Below are positions 23,783-36,224 of a DNA stretch of 64,000 bases, piece after piece. The stretch is from Cryptomeria japonica. Lineage: Eukaryota > Streptophyta > Pinopsida > Cupressales > Cupressaceae. Position numbers and translations under genes: made by a program. The notes beneath the pieces are model-generated. The model saw only the letters and a program-made list of their open reading frames with translations, was not told the DNA's origin and ran no database searches. Within the stretch, counting starts at the first letter, position 1, and each line of letters starts with the position of its first letter. The stretch spans positions 338,498,502-338,562,501 of the forward strand of contig NC_081414.1 of assembly GCF_030272615.1 (NCBI RefSeq), given 5' to 3'.

Positions 23783-24387
23783 CTGCAATTAAGATTCAAT
23801 ATACGTACATTATTCAATAAGATTAACTGTGCAACATAATGAAATATTGAAAAGTGTGTTATCTTATTGAGCTTCGCTTTGTTTTGAGAATAGTTTAATA
23901 TTCTCTACTTAACAGGGCCAACCACGTGAAGGTGGAAGCTCATTTGGCCCCTCCCCCCCCCCCTAACATCACTCTAAATTCCCCGTTAACATCTAACATT
24001 CATTCATTCTTTCATCCATTATTAAAATATAACATTCATTCATTATCACATAACATTCATTAAGACATTAAATTCATTAACTTTCATTAACACGCAACAT
24101 TCATCAATAATCATCAACACATATCATTCATGAACATTCATTAGCACATAATTACATTCATTAACACATAAAAATCAATCATTATCAAATAAGGTAGATT
24201 ACAATCATTTCTTTCTTTGTTTTTTTTTGAAGCTATGTAAAGTCTAAGTGGAGCATCATCTTCTTCATTATTTCCCCCATCTTCGGATGTTCTGCCCTCT
24301 TCTCGTGCTCTTGATGTATGCCTAGTCCTATACAAAGGACGAGGATGCTGAACCAAAGGGGGGTCCTCTGCAATAACAAAGAATTGG

Positions 24388-24910
24388 GTTAAATTCAAAC
24401 CATTTTTTTTATTATTGTTACAAGTATTTCATTAATTTAAAGAACACAACTATTACTCTTTACCTGATGGGGCCACATCATCTTCCACATCATTTTGTCT
24501 AGCCTCAACCTCGACATGCTGAACACCCTCTAGATCCTCTGGAGTTGAAATACAAAACGTTACATTAATCAATACACCAATTGCAATTAAATTTGTTTAA
24601 AGGAATAACAGTGGTCCTCTTTACCTGATTGGGGAACATCACATTCCTGATGTTGTCTACCCAGATCATGCTCCACTTGGTCACCACCGACTACATACTC
24701 TAAAATATTAACAATAAAGGTTACATTAATTACTACACTAATTTTCAATTTAAGATGTTTAATTGTATTAATAATTACATAAAAAAATTTGAATTGAAAA
24801 TGAATACCTCCACTACTAGGATGCACATCCAGACCTTCATGTACAGGTTCTATTCCATGATTATCAGGATGCATTCCAATGTCACGCGTAGTGTTATCAT
24901 TGCTTGCTTA
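24388..24910 (-). repeat. duplicated small acidic exons with intron
   Basis: Two neighbouring exons (about 24,540-24,463 and 24,702-24,624) translate as acidic peptides of the same pattern, EDLEGVQHVEVE...PSG and EYVVGGDQVEHD...PQSG. The introns upstream of them also match (acattaat-a-acac-aatt words). A third exon near 24,905-24,807 has related character. This looks like tandem exon-plus-intron duplication, unit about 160 bp. Confidence 0.6.
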
Positions 24911-25253
24911 TTTAAAAAAAATATAGTCACTTTATGTTGAAACTTAACATCAAATAGATTATTGGTTAAGTATTCAATTTGAAATAATTTTCATTTAGCT
25001 TATTTACCATTGTGACAGATGCATTAGAATCTCATGTTTGCCCACTCAATTCTCGTAGCCGTTCAACCATGGCTATATAGCCTTGCTGGTAGCCAATTCT
25101 CTTGTCATCTTCTGTGGGTGCTTTATTGAATTCAGAGCCCTGCATTTTTGCTTAGTATTGTGAATTTTTCTTGTATTGTTTGATCAAAAAAAAATTGTTT
25201 TTACAATTTATAAATATTTTGATGTGATAATTAATTTACTGATTCTTACAATT

Positions 25254-25704
25254 CGTGCGGCAAGTTTCATATAACCACCAGAGCCGAGTTTGTGTTGCCC
25301 ATGCTTTTCTTGTCTTGCCTTGGTTGCCTTTGACGTGTCACTCAATCTCTGAAAAGTTTGAAATATGTTAGATTATATAAATACAATGAATAATTAGTAC
25401 ATATTCACATTTGTAATAGTATCACATACCTTCTTCTGGCGTCTGGTGGTGTATTTCCTTTTTTCCTTTCAATTCTCTCCTTTGCATCCAAAATCAAGTC
25501 CTTCCACTCCCTCTCTGGAATCATGGGGGGATGCACATACTTTACGTTCTTCTTTAAATGTGTCCTGTATTGGTCCCTCACATACTTTAGATATGTGCCA
25601 GCTTTTTCTAGGAGCTTAGTCTTATCGAATGTGTCATTTCCAAACAACCCTACCATATGGTTTGTGAGTTCATCTTTTAACTTTTTTTCTTGGTCATTCC
25701 ACCT
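25254..25704 (-). pseudogene. Transposase_24-like (TNPA-type) exons
   Basis: Exon 25,704-25,430 encodes a basic helical segment with KLLEKAGTYLKYVRDQYRTH and IPEREWKDLI. The next exon, 25,349-25,254, gives RLSDTSKATKARQEK and HKLGSGGYMKLAARI. This order (Leu-Lys rich helix, proline-Trp block, then a R-S-x-x-x-K-A-R / H-x-x-G-S-G-Y motif) matches the plant Ptta/En/Spm family protein domain Transposase_24. Such proteins are thought to bind subterminal repeats and assist transposition. Splice donors GTATGT and GTAAG-like flank the exons. Confidence 0.75.
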
Positions 25705-27177
25705 TTAAAGCAAAAACAAACCTATTAGATTTAGAAAGAAACTGAAGCTACCTTTGATATAGTTCAAGAAATGGATAAAAGGAAAACTATTCTAGCAATG
25801 ATATGAAATCAAAATAGTAGATAAGGGTTAGTTCACATATGATGTTCCACCTTTTACGTACGGTGGGCCCAAATATCTGCAATGTAATGCCATTAAGATT
25901 TTTATAAAAAATATCATTTCCTGCAAAAAAAAACATGGGATCATTAGTCCAAAATGAGTGATTAGTAAGTAAATTACAATTAGACTATATATAATAATAA
26001 TTTTAAATTACCTGGAACCTTCTGTATCTTCAAGGGAATCAATTCTTTGTCGCTCACCACCAATGTGGCCTACAACGTTCCCGTACTAGCAATACGGGAA
26101 GATACAGGAAATGATGGTATGTTATCACCAGTAGTTGCCGCTGGCGCATCCTCATGTGCATCTCCTGCCACAGTAAATGAATCCACTATGAAATGCCTCC
26201 AAGAAAGAACACTTCAAGGGTAATAAACACATAATGAAAGAGACAGAAAAAGAGGGATCTACCACCAGTGGGAGGGTCAACACAAGCTAGTGCAACAGAT
26301 GATGTCTGCATGCTACATGTTGCTGACATTGCAGTCAGCAATATAGTTGGGGTCGACCTCGGACCCATGTCAGCACCTGAAGAGTAATACATTAAATATA
26401 TAAAACATTAAAAAGCAAGTTCACAAGTCCAAAAGAGTGGTTTTAATATATAGAACATGGTCATCACCTGAACTACCTGCAATACCTTGATCATCGCCAC
26501 CAGGATGATGAGGCCTTATAAATTTCTATAAAAACAACACATACATATTTTAGTTAATGACATAAAAGAGAAAAAAAATATAAACCATTATTGAACTTTT
26601 GTTATGATTAAAGCTTTCATTACTGCTTACTTGCAAGTTTTCCATTGTCCGCAACAATAGTTGCACCCTCTCTGTTATCTCATCAGTCTGAGCGCTTATG
26701 GTTGCCAAATCAATAATCTCTTGGCTAATTTTTCTAATATTCTTTTGTACCAATTGTATAGGGTTTGCACTAAGTGCGATGTCATCAGCACATAATACTG
26801 TCGAGCGCCCCACATCCCTATGGAGGTGCTGAGGTACTGCAGGTTCCTTTCCTATATCCCGAACATCCGTCTGTGACAAGAATATAATTAACACTATCAA
26901 AATTACTTCAAAACACTCAAGAAAAGATCATAATGTAACAATTTGCTTCTATCTAATTTGTACAATTACAATGAGGTTTACCTACTTTGTAGAAGTGTCG
27001 GGACCTACACCCCTATCTGTGCTATGTGGTGGATCCATGTGGCCTTGTGACAAAGAAAAAATATAAAAGCATTAGCGAAATGAAACCAATAGACTTAGCA
27101 AAAAAACTTAATACTACAATGGTTTATTGGATTCATTAATTGGAAGTTGGCTTAAATGGTATATATATAGTACATAC

Positions 27178-27925
27178 CACCCCCATGATAGTAACTTTGT
27201 TTGTATCTATACGATTCAAATTGTAATCGATTAGCAGCTCTTCCCCTGCACTTATTGATTTTATCGTACATACAAACACACAATTTCCTTCACGTGCCTC
27301 AAATATACAATTGGGTTGCTTATTAGTTGACCCAGGTCATGTACTATTTATAAAACCTGCAATATTCCTTGTTGTTTTTGGCCTTTCATCAATGTATATA
27401 GCCACTCATTTACTTTGATCATTATCTTTTTGTTGTATATAATTGGCTGACAATGCATACCTACACATACTTTTTTTATATCGAACAATCTGCATCCAAT
27501 CATTATAATTGTAACAAGGTCCAACAAACTCCATCAATTCAGCAACTTTGTTGTAACAGACCTTTATGTTGTCCATGGAAAATAGGCCCAAACCATGTAA
27601 TGACGAAGGTGCTATGCGATATATCCTCTCATTAACACAAAAATCAATGTTTATTGGAGGAAGTTCCTTAGGGACACATTATTTCAGCAGATGTTTGTAC
27701 CTCAAGGACACCTCAATGTCGCCTTTGGTCTCATCATCATAAGAACATGACCCCCCTTGAGCAAGAAAAAATTCCATGTGTTTATTGAATTTTCTTCTAA
27801 TCTTTTGACCTCTAGTTGATCTCCCTATTTGAGATCTACTACATGTCTCACTTTCCTCTTCTATTCCTGCATTTCCCTCACTCAAGACACATATGACAAA
27901 TACCTATTTGGTGATACCTGTGCAC
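27178..27925 (-). pseudogene. SET-domain-like exon carried by the CACTA transposon
   Basis: A single minus-strand frame runs from an AG acceptor near 27,925 to a GTATGT donor at 27,177. From its first Met (27,885) it has a basic N-terminus (STRGQKIRRKFNKHMEFF), then SET landmarks in order: HGLGLFS (GxGxF loop), ELMEFVGP, IYIDERPKTTRNIAGFINST (cofactor pocket Asn-Ile-Ala-x-Phe-Ile-Asn), NKQPNC, and SISAGEELLIDYNLNR (GEEL-x-x-DY with the catalytic-type Tyr). The shape of the N-I-A-x-F-I block followed by an insertion recalls plant ATXR5/6-type SET domains. Post-SET cysteines are not seen. Three in-frame stops break it. If once active it would methylate protein lysines in the nucleus; that is inferred. 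Confidence 0.72.
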
Positions 27926-28227
27926 CATCAAGTGAGAGAGTTAGTTGGTAATGAGAGAGATATTTTGCAAATGAGGGTAATATTGATGAAGAAGTCGGCC
28001 ATAAAGTTGATGTTGAGATTAAAATTTGAGTAAGTCCAACTGGGGCCTCAAGTGGTGATAACTGTATTAGATTTGCTGCTAATGTTGAGGTTTGAAAAAC
28101 TGAGGAAGTTTGTTTTTCTTGTAATTTTTTAAAAATATATTATTTCTATAAGGTGTATTGACCTATACCTATTGATCTATGAGACTGTGTAGGATCCTCG
28201 TCAAAGGGGTTCAGGTTCCTGCACCAA

Positions 28228-28633
28228 CAAATGAGCATCATAAGCATTACATTTGTAATTTGATAAACAATAAATACTGCAGTATCATAGGCATCATAAG
28301 CATCACATATGTATCATCATAAACATGTAATCTATCACATACGTATCATAAATCACCATCCATCACATAGCTGATAAGTAGTCCACATTCCATAAATAAA
28401 CACAGTTCAAAAAATGTCACATGTATCATCATAAGCATGTAATCCATCACATATGTATTTTAAATCATCATCTATCACATAGCTAGAGGTGCATCATGAA
28501 TTAATTAAGTAATGGCATTAGAATTCAAAACATAAGAATTATTTATGTAACCATATAAGTCAAATCCATTTCTATCAAGATATCAATATTAAATAGATAA
28601 TATAGTAATCACATCTCATACATTTCATTCATG
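28228..28633. other. intergenic stretch between the two CACTA genes
   Basis: AT-rich sequence with catcac/atgtatcatcataa repeats (tcatcacatatgtatcat phrases near 28,290, 28,330, 28,430). No coding content is supported. Confidence 0.5.
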
Positions 28634-28658
28634 TCATTGATCTTCTTCTTCATCCAAC

Positions 28659-28659
<1 letters not shown>

Positions 28660-28727
<68 letters not shown>
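28660..28727 (-). repeat. (ATC)n microsatellite coding poly-Asp
   Basis: About 22 uninterrupted trinucleotides on the plus strand read as GAT (Asp) codons in the transposase frame on the minus strand. This forms most of the C-terminal acidic tail. Confidence 0.95.
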
Positions 28728-28728
<1 letters not shown>

Positions 28729-28780
28729 TGTCATCATTGTCATCGTCATCATCGTCATTGTGTTTGTCATTGTCATCGTC

Positions 28781-28842
28781 ATCACCATCACCATCACCAT
28801 CACCATCACCATCACCATCACCATCACCATCACCATCACCAT
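28781..28842 (-). repeat. (ATCACC)n hexanucleotide microsatellite coding Asp-Gly
   Basis: About ten copies of a 6-bp unit give alternating Asp and Gly codons in the transposase frame, just upstream of the poly-Asp run. Confidence 0.93.
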
Positions 28843-31800
28843 CATCATCAGCAACAACAGCATCATCATCATCAACTTCTTCTTCATGTACATTTCCGTC
28901 AGGAACATCATCAACTAACTGTCGATCATGATCATCATCTATATCATCTTCTAATTCTTTGGTATCTTCTTCTTCCATCACATTATACATTATCGGCCTT
29001 CCTCTTGGATCATGTCTAACAACAAATGACCAACCCGGTTTATGTGGAACCTTTGAGTAAAATACCTGCTCACATTGACTTGGAAGAACATAGGGCTCAT
29101 CCCCAACTCGTTCAAACAACCTTGTATTAACCATTGTAAATCCATTATCATGTTCAATAACAGTTCTATCAGGATCATTTTTATTCAGTCATAGCCTATA
29201 CCATTTGACGACGAACATAACTAATTTGAAGGAATTAAAGTCACACTCAAGTATATCATCCAAAATGCCATAGTATCGATTTTGAGACTCTTGAGGATGT
29301 ATGTCATTTCTAGATGAAATATTGGTCACCTCAAAGACTGCAGTTATCCCAGAATCACAAGTTTTCTTCATGTCATCCAACTGTTTGATGCAAAATTTAT
29401 GAGCATTGCAGCACATAGCCTTGTGGTGTTTGACCTGCAATATGTCTAACATATTAAAATTATTGCATCATGAGTTGATAAACATACGGGTGATTAATAA
29501 AATTATACGTACTTGTTGATCTCTTAAACCATATGCTAAATCAATTTCCCTTTGTGTAACATTGGAATCTCCATTACGATGAGCTTCTTTAACCAATGAA
29601 GCAACACCATCCCATGTTAATGTGCAACCAGAATGTTGACATCATTCAATCCACATCGTCATCCAATCAAGATTGTTTGCAATATACAAATGTAGCGCAT
29701 CCCACTCCTGACCAACTATACAAATAATTAATAGACCACTTACAACTGATTTATTTAGAAGATGAAGAATTAATTTACTACAATAACATCTTATAATTAC
29801 CTCTCACTTTCTTCAATCTACCTTTCCCCATCAAGTGCTCCCCTTCGAATTTATTGATGGGGTTGGGATCCCAAATGCGATCTACGTGGATTTTTGCTGC
29901 AAACTTAGGAAGATATTCAGTAATGTACACCATAGTTTGGTATACCATATATCCTCCACCATAGAACCCTCAGGATGTGCTCTTTATCGAACCAAAGCCT
30001 TCAAAAATTTCAAGTGCCTCTCAACCATCCACATTGACCTAGTGTGTACAAGTCCACACTATTCGATCTCCTCAACTTGGTGTATGAGGTAGTGTTCTTG
30101 TGCATTGAAAAAAGTTGAAGGTAGACACTTTTGCATTTCACACATTAGATGAGGGATTTTTCTCTTCCAATATTTTATATCTTCCTTGTGGATTTCTTTA
30201 GATGACAACCACCTAAAAGAGATTGAAGACGCAAAAATATATAAACGAGACTTTACAAAATAATATACAATATATTGCATAACAAGTAAAACAAATGGCA
30301 AATATAATATCTATATAACAAATTGAACAAACATCACTACTTACCTCATGTATTTTCCAAGATCATATATGACTTGCTTGATATTTTTATCAAAGTGGTC
30401 TGGGAGAGATAGAGGTAGAACATACTGCAACAATTATAAAATGATCTTTTCATTGTTTTCTAACATAATACAATGAAAAGTACATGCGTAGTATACAAAT
30501 ATATGGTAAATATACAAGAACACGAATTACCTTAATGAAGGTATGTCAATCATGCGTTTTCATCACTGGCCCAAATTCACTCTTCTTTGATATGAGATTG
30601 TTTATGTTCGTAGCAAATCCTATGGGAAATTGAATTTTTCATATGACTTCTTTTATAGAATTGCTTTGCTACTCCGTTAATAACCAAGGAAGGGCACTTA
30701 TATTAATCTGATCTCCATTGCTATTTGATTGAATGACATTTTTCATTGCATGATTGGATTCCACAATGTCACTACAAATTTTGACAATTTTTTCTTTGTC
30801 ATGCCTTCCATCCAATATTTTCCATAATGTCTCTATTATATTCTTTCCAATATGCATTGTATCAAACAAATGCACAATTTGTAGCTACTCGTAGTAAGGC
30901 AACCTACTGAATTGTCTGGGATAAATTTTTAGTCCCTTTGGAAGGTGGTCATCCATGCCTTGACGACCTTCAATATCATCAATTACATCATTAGTAAACA
31001 AAACACAACAGAAAAATTCAAATTCCAAACATAAACCATTAGATGGAATGACATTACCTTGACGATTAATTCTATTATATTCCAACTTCCATAAGTGAGG
31101 AGTCATTCTTCATGGCTTTGATGTAGTCTCTTCTTTCCCATTGAAAAGATGTTTTTCAGTATTCCGGTACTTATGATTTTTGTGAAGGAAGTGCCTATAC
31201 TCATCAAACACCTGCTTTCCTAAACTTTTTGAATGACGAGATTTCATCTTTGGACCACAAACTAGACATGCAAATTTTCCCTTTGTTTGAAGACCTACAA
31301 GTTAATGTATAATTCTATTAAATCTGTTAATTTTTATAATTATAATTATCATGTGCAACTTGAACACTATAATGTACCACAAAAATGTGTTAGCCCTAGG
31401 GCATCATGTATTGTCCATACAAGCATTGCATGGAATTGAAATTGTCTTTGTCCTATTGGTCTAGAGATGTCATACATGGTCACACCATTCCATAACTCCA
31501 ACAACTCGTCGATAAGAGGCTCAATATATACATTCATATCTTTAACTTGGTACTTGCCTAGTGGAATGAACAAAAACATTAAATAATTATTATGACCATT
31601 TTACAACAATATTTATAATTAAATGTAGATGACTATTAAATAATAAAATACCTGGAACAATCATTGCCAACATTATGTGCTCCCTCTTTATTGACATCCA
31701 TGGAGGAATATTATTGTTGATAACAAAAATAGGCCACACCGAGTAAACTTATCTCAACTTTCCAAATGGATTGACACCGTTCGCTGCCAATGAAAGCCTG

Positions 31801-32775
31801 AGATTACGAGGTTCTTCTTTAAAGTGTGGCCACTTTTCCTCTATGTCCATAAACATTGAACCATATGCAGGCATTCGAATAATGTCATCTCGACTTCTAT
31901 TGCGTGCATGGTAATCCATAAATTGTGCCAAGCTAGTGCACCTGAATAATCATTGCATACGTGGAATAATGGGAATATAACGAAGAACCTTGTGAGGCAC
32001 CTTTTTTGTTATTTGATCTGTTTGATATCTACTGATATGACATTCAGGCCATTCTATTCCAAATTCATGTTGTTTATGATATATAATATGATCATTGGGA
32101 CAAGCATCTATTGTTTGATACTTCATTCCAATATCTTTCATAATGGTAGATAATTCTCGGCATGAGCGAGGTAGAATATTTTATGGTGGTAAGAAAAACT
32201 CACCTATCAATCTACAGCAAAAAAAAAAGTTTGAGGTGTTAATATAAAGAATATTAATGGTACATGATTCACCATTTATTAACTGTAATGACATGTATGA
32301 CACACCTTAACATACGTGAGATTGTTATGTTGGATAAACCATTCATAACCTTCAAGTTCACCAACAACAATACAGTAGAGAGAAGAGTTGTTTGGGAGCC
32401 TTTGTAAAGGGGCTCATATGCCTTCTCAAGAAGAGGTAAATCATGAACATCAAGTTCATCCTGATCATCATGATCAGCTGTGCCAGTACTAAATGTGTCA
32501 TGGATCAATGTATTTGTACCATCATCTTCAATTGGGTTTTCTAGTGCATGATCGTCATCTTCCATGGGATCATTATCTTCAGCTTTGATATTCACACCTC
32601 CATGTTCCTCCACTTTGAAAACCATATTCTTCGGGTTGTGTTGGTCCATATCATGTGCCCTGGAGTGCTCAACCTATATAAAAATGATCAACATAAATAA
32701 ACCATGATCATGATCTCATTATCAAGTGATTTCTTATGTATATAAATTGTTAAAATGATATAATGAACAACTTAC

Positions 32776-32979
32776 CAGTGGATGATAATCATGTCCCCCT
32801 TCAATGTGACCATGCTGCCTACAATGTTTCTTAGTTGTTTTGATTAGAAGTCTTCTAGTCTTTAAGCCCTTACAAATTTTGCAGGGACAATAACATTTCC
32901 CATCACCTTTTCTTTTCAAGTTAGAACATAATCTTGCAATTGTCTCCTTATTTTGTTCTTCGCTAATATTATCTGACAT
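32776..32979 (-). other. transposase-associated zinc domain exon (TNP2 exon 1)
   Basis: This is the first recognised coding exon, beginning MSDNISEEQN at 32,979 and ending at a GTAAG donor (complement of 32,771-32,775). It has the Cys/His pattern GKCYCPCKICKG ... KKHCRQHGHIEGG of the transposase-associated domain that precedes TNP2 in plant CACTA transposases. It is intact in this copy. Confidence 0.85.
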
Positions 32980-34841
32980 GGTCTTTCTTCATAGGCAAAA
33001 AAATCAGGCTATGGAAACTTCAGTGCAAAAGCTTCACAAAAATTGCAAATCAAACCAAAACCATTTAACTCTTCTTTTTCATCTTAAAAAATTGAACTTA
33101 ATAGAGAACGTATTTAATGTAGCTGATTGTGTGAATTTCTGAGCATTGTGTCTGCAAATTCTTACTAAAAGTTTGCCTATTGCAGACTTTCTGAGAGACA
33201 TTTTTGAGTATTCTAAGCCTTGGTTCTTGTATTTTCATTTGTGATAAGTTGGAAACTTTATGGTAGACCTGTAGCCAATCGATCTAATTTTGACAAGTTA
33301 TACACCAAGCAAACATGCATCTAGAACTAGCATTGTTTGCAGGTCACCCCTACCCTATGCCATGGGTATATGACTACCCAGAACTCCAGTTTAAGCATTA
33401 AGTTACATCATTATTGACCTTACTTTGGGATGCTATGTATGAGATTGGAACCTTTTGTAAGGTGTGATCAATGTGCTATCATAAATGCAAAGCCAAAACC
33501 ATTTTGATGAGATCATGATCCCCCTAATACTATTTTGCCTTATTAATTTTGCACCCACAAAAATGATAGAAGCAGATATAATATGCCATCAATGCCCATA
33601 TACCGACAATGCTCAAGATGAGCCACTTAGAGGTAGAGTTTAACCAGTTTCCATATAGGTAGATTATCTCTAACCTCATTTTCCCTATAGGTAACTGATT
33701 AGGTTCATTTTAGAGTCTTATTTCCAAATATGTACCTCTATGTTAGCTTTTTGCTTTATTATTTACCTGTTTATGCTTAATCTTGTCAATTTTGCATAAT
33801 TTTACTTAGTTCTTGCATCTTCAATGAAATTATATCTAATCATATCCAATCACATCAAAATGGAACAATTAATCATATTGCTGGTCTCTCCTAGAGGAAT
33901 TGAATTGAACCAAATTGACTATTCCCCAATAAAATGTTTTGAAATGGTGAATGTATAAGTTTGAGTTTACTTTCCTAGACTAGGACCCCATTTTGTCAAC
34001 ATTTCACTATGAAAGCATAAATATTTTTTCTTGAAGAGAACATCTTACAGATTATGCTTCAATGTATAACACATTTTCATAATCAATCATTCAACTTCAC
34101 ATGGATAAAAGAATTCACATATTCTAAATCATGATCTGATGATGTGAACAACTCATATGCAACTATATGTCATGCAAAGCATTTATTTTAACATACACTT
34201 ATTCATCCAAATTGTAGGGATAACAATACAAGGCTCACATATTGGTCTACGAGGATGCCATGGTCTCACAAAGTAACCAAGAACCATATGAAATGATGGT
34301 CTTGAATCCACACACAACTAGGGAGGATCCATATGATTATGTATGACTTCCCCCTTGTTTTTTTAATGGGATTAGCCTCCAAGACATAGCCATCAATAAT
34401 CACTAAGAATGTACAAGTGGATCGTAGCTACCCATACAACAAACACTTACCCCTATCCTCAAATTTTCCCAATGTTTGATTCCTTATATACACTCATCCA
34501 AGGTTATCTACGTCGATCTTGGTAAGGAATCACATCACAACAAAGAAGACAACATTTAAAAATAGAAAGAGTTTCACTAAACTACCAAAGATCATAAATA
34601 TTGAAAGAAAGAAAAGATAGTACCAATAATAAGTCAAATAAATGTGTTCAATTCCAATAGAAAATCAAACATAGCCACAATAACTACACAATAGAGAAAA
34701 CTCACAATAGTGATTAAACTAATTCAAACAAGATAAAATAAAATTGTTGGCCCACCGAACAAAGATGAGAGATCATCAATAATTGAAGGAAACTTCACAA
34801 TCCTTAAAAGTGCACATTACATAACTATACGACTAGAAATC

Positions 34842-35160
34842 ATGACTCCAATAATAGTCCCTCATGTGTGCATTTGTGGCATGAACACAAAAACTCCCAC
34901 ATGGCATGGCCATGTACCTAATGGAGAAGACATTCCTAGGCTACATGCCCCAAAAACATGACTATAATAATAGTCCCTCATGCATGCATTTGTGGCCTGC
35001 ACACTACAAATCCTAACATATCATGGCAATACACCTCATAGAGAAGACACACCTAGGGCCACATTGCACATAGCAATGTGCCTCACAAAGAAGACATGCA
35101 TAGGGTACATGCCACATAGCAATGTGTCTTATGGAAAAATGTGCATGTATGTCACACACC
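34842..35160 (+). repeat. tandem repeat, about 115-bp unit
   Basis: Two full units start catgactNNaataatagtccc and contain tgcatttgtggc, catggcNat and agaagacaNNcctagg. They are followed by two truncated units built around agcaatgtgNct, gaagacatgcatagg and tacatgccac. Confidence 0.75.
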
Positions 35161-36224
35161 AAAGCTATATGTATACATCATGAGGCACATTCATATGTTA
35201 TCAAACACAACCTATTGTATCTAACATGAGTTCCTCTCTACATGTGTGCAAATCTTCCGACACTAATCGCCACTAAGAAGGAATAATATAAAATTCAGCT
35301 TCAAATATTTGTGTGTGTGTGTGTGGAATTGTGTCTTTGAACCCAATTCGCTACCATCAACAACATGTAACCATCACCTACACTATACAAAAACATAAGT
35401 ATGGTGTGACATCATATCTATTTGCATAATGTCAAAACACATGCAAACATGAAAATCATCATAGCATGACAAAAATCAATCTCCACATGTTGGACAAAGA
35501 TATAAATAAGATAATAGGGTAAGAGGAAACCCGTACCAAGAACCACATACCAACTATCGGCAATGCCATCAAGATAAATGTAGGATAGGATACCACTATG
35601 AGCCATCCAATGGTCCATTCTATGAGGAGAACTAGGGGATACTATCTTTGAAAGGTGTGGTCAATAGAGATAATCCCTACTAATGCCACAATATGTCACC
35701 ATAGCTTCTTGAGTTTTCCATTCTTCTACTTAACACCACATTTATTGAGTTCCTCAACAGCGAGGTTGGTTCTCAATAGGATGCACAAACATGTAAACAC
35801 ACAAGCATGGTTTCATCATACTTGTACAACAATACAAATTCATTTTTCTAGTTAATTACTTAGTGTAAAAATAACTCCATTACATAACATAGGGCAATAA
35901 TCACCATAAGTTTTCAAATAAACTGCCCAAACATCAATTGGAGTTACCCTTTCTAAGGTACAAACATAATTTATTTATAACTTCAAAATTAAAATAATCA
36001 CAATACATCAAAATAAGTTCAATAGTGCATGGAAATAGACAACATGCTCCATAATTAAACCCATAAATTACCCTAATTGGATATGCTAATAAAATGGTGT
36101 CTCAAATAATAGAGATTATGTTGGACCTATAATAGAGATCTGGACTTTGTTTCATCATACACAAGCATGGTTTCATCATACTTGTATCCAAATACACCAT
36201 CCATAGATAGGTACTCAGTACCAC

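Larger units (their letters stand above)
24141..27925 (-). pseudogene. CACTA second gene: SET-like exon plus TNPA/Transposase_24-like exons
   Basis: Read on the minus strand, a large exon (27,925-27,178) carries SET-domain text. Smaller exons with GT/AG borders follow: about 27,045-26,989, 26,873-26,630 (heptad-like QLLLRTMENLQ), 26,380-26,270, 26,165-26,015, 25,704-25,430 and 25,349-25,254 (Transposase_24-like), 25,140-25,020, and several short acidic exons to 24,141. All lie in one orientation with consistent splice sites, so one long transcript is plausible. Whether SET and TNPA-like parts form one protein or two is not settled. Frames were checked only within exons. Stops (27,679, 27,403, one near 27,340 and one in the 25.1 kb exon) look like deaminated CGA or CAA codons. 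Confidence 0.7.
28634..32979 (-). pseudogene. TNP2-type (En/Spm TnpD-like) CACTA transposase gene
   Basis: Exons read on the minus strand. 32,979-32,776 encodes the transposase-associated zinc domain (CYCPCKICKG, KKHCRQHGHIEGG). From 32,673 the next exon has an acidic linker then LLSTVLLLVNLKV. 32,211-31,652 carries IDACPNDHIIYH, VPHKVLRYIPIIPRMQ and SLAANGVNPFGK. 31,559-31,370 has MLVWTIHDALG. The 31.3-30.5 kb exon has CLVCGPKMKSRHSKS and FDTMHIGKNIIETLW. The 30.2-29.8 kb exon is DUF4218 (LPSTFFNAQEHYLIHQVEEIE, PEGSM). 29,452-28,634 is DUF4216 (NRYYGILDDILECDF, SQCEQVFYSK) ending in a poly-Asp tail. This is the full TNP2 domain order; it would cut the CACTA ends. Several stops (for example 29,189, near 31,945 and 31,752) make it defective. 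Confidence 0.92.

Noticed and set aside
28609-28931. Poly-Met, poly-Ile and Ser-Pro frames over the ATC repeats
   Set aside because: Other frames of the microsatellite; only the poly-Asp frame joins DUF4216 text.
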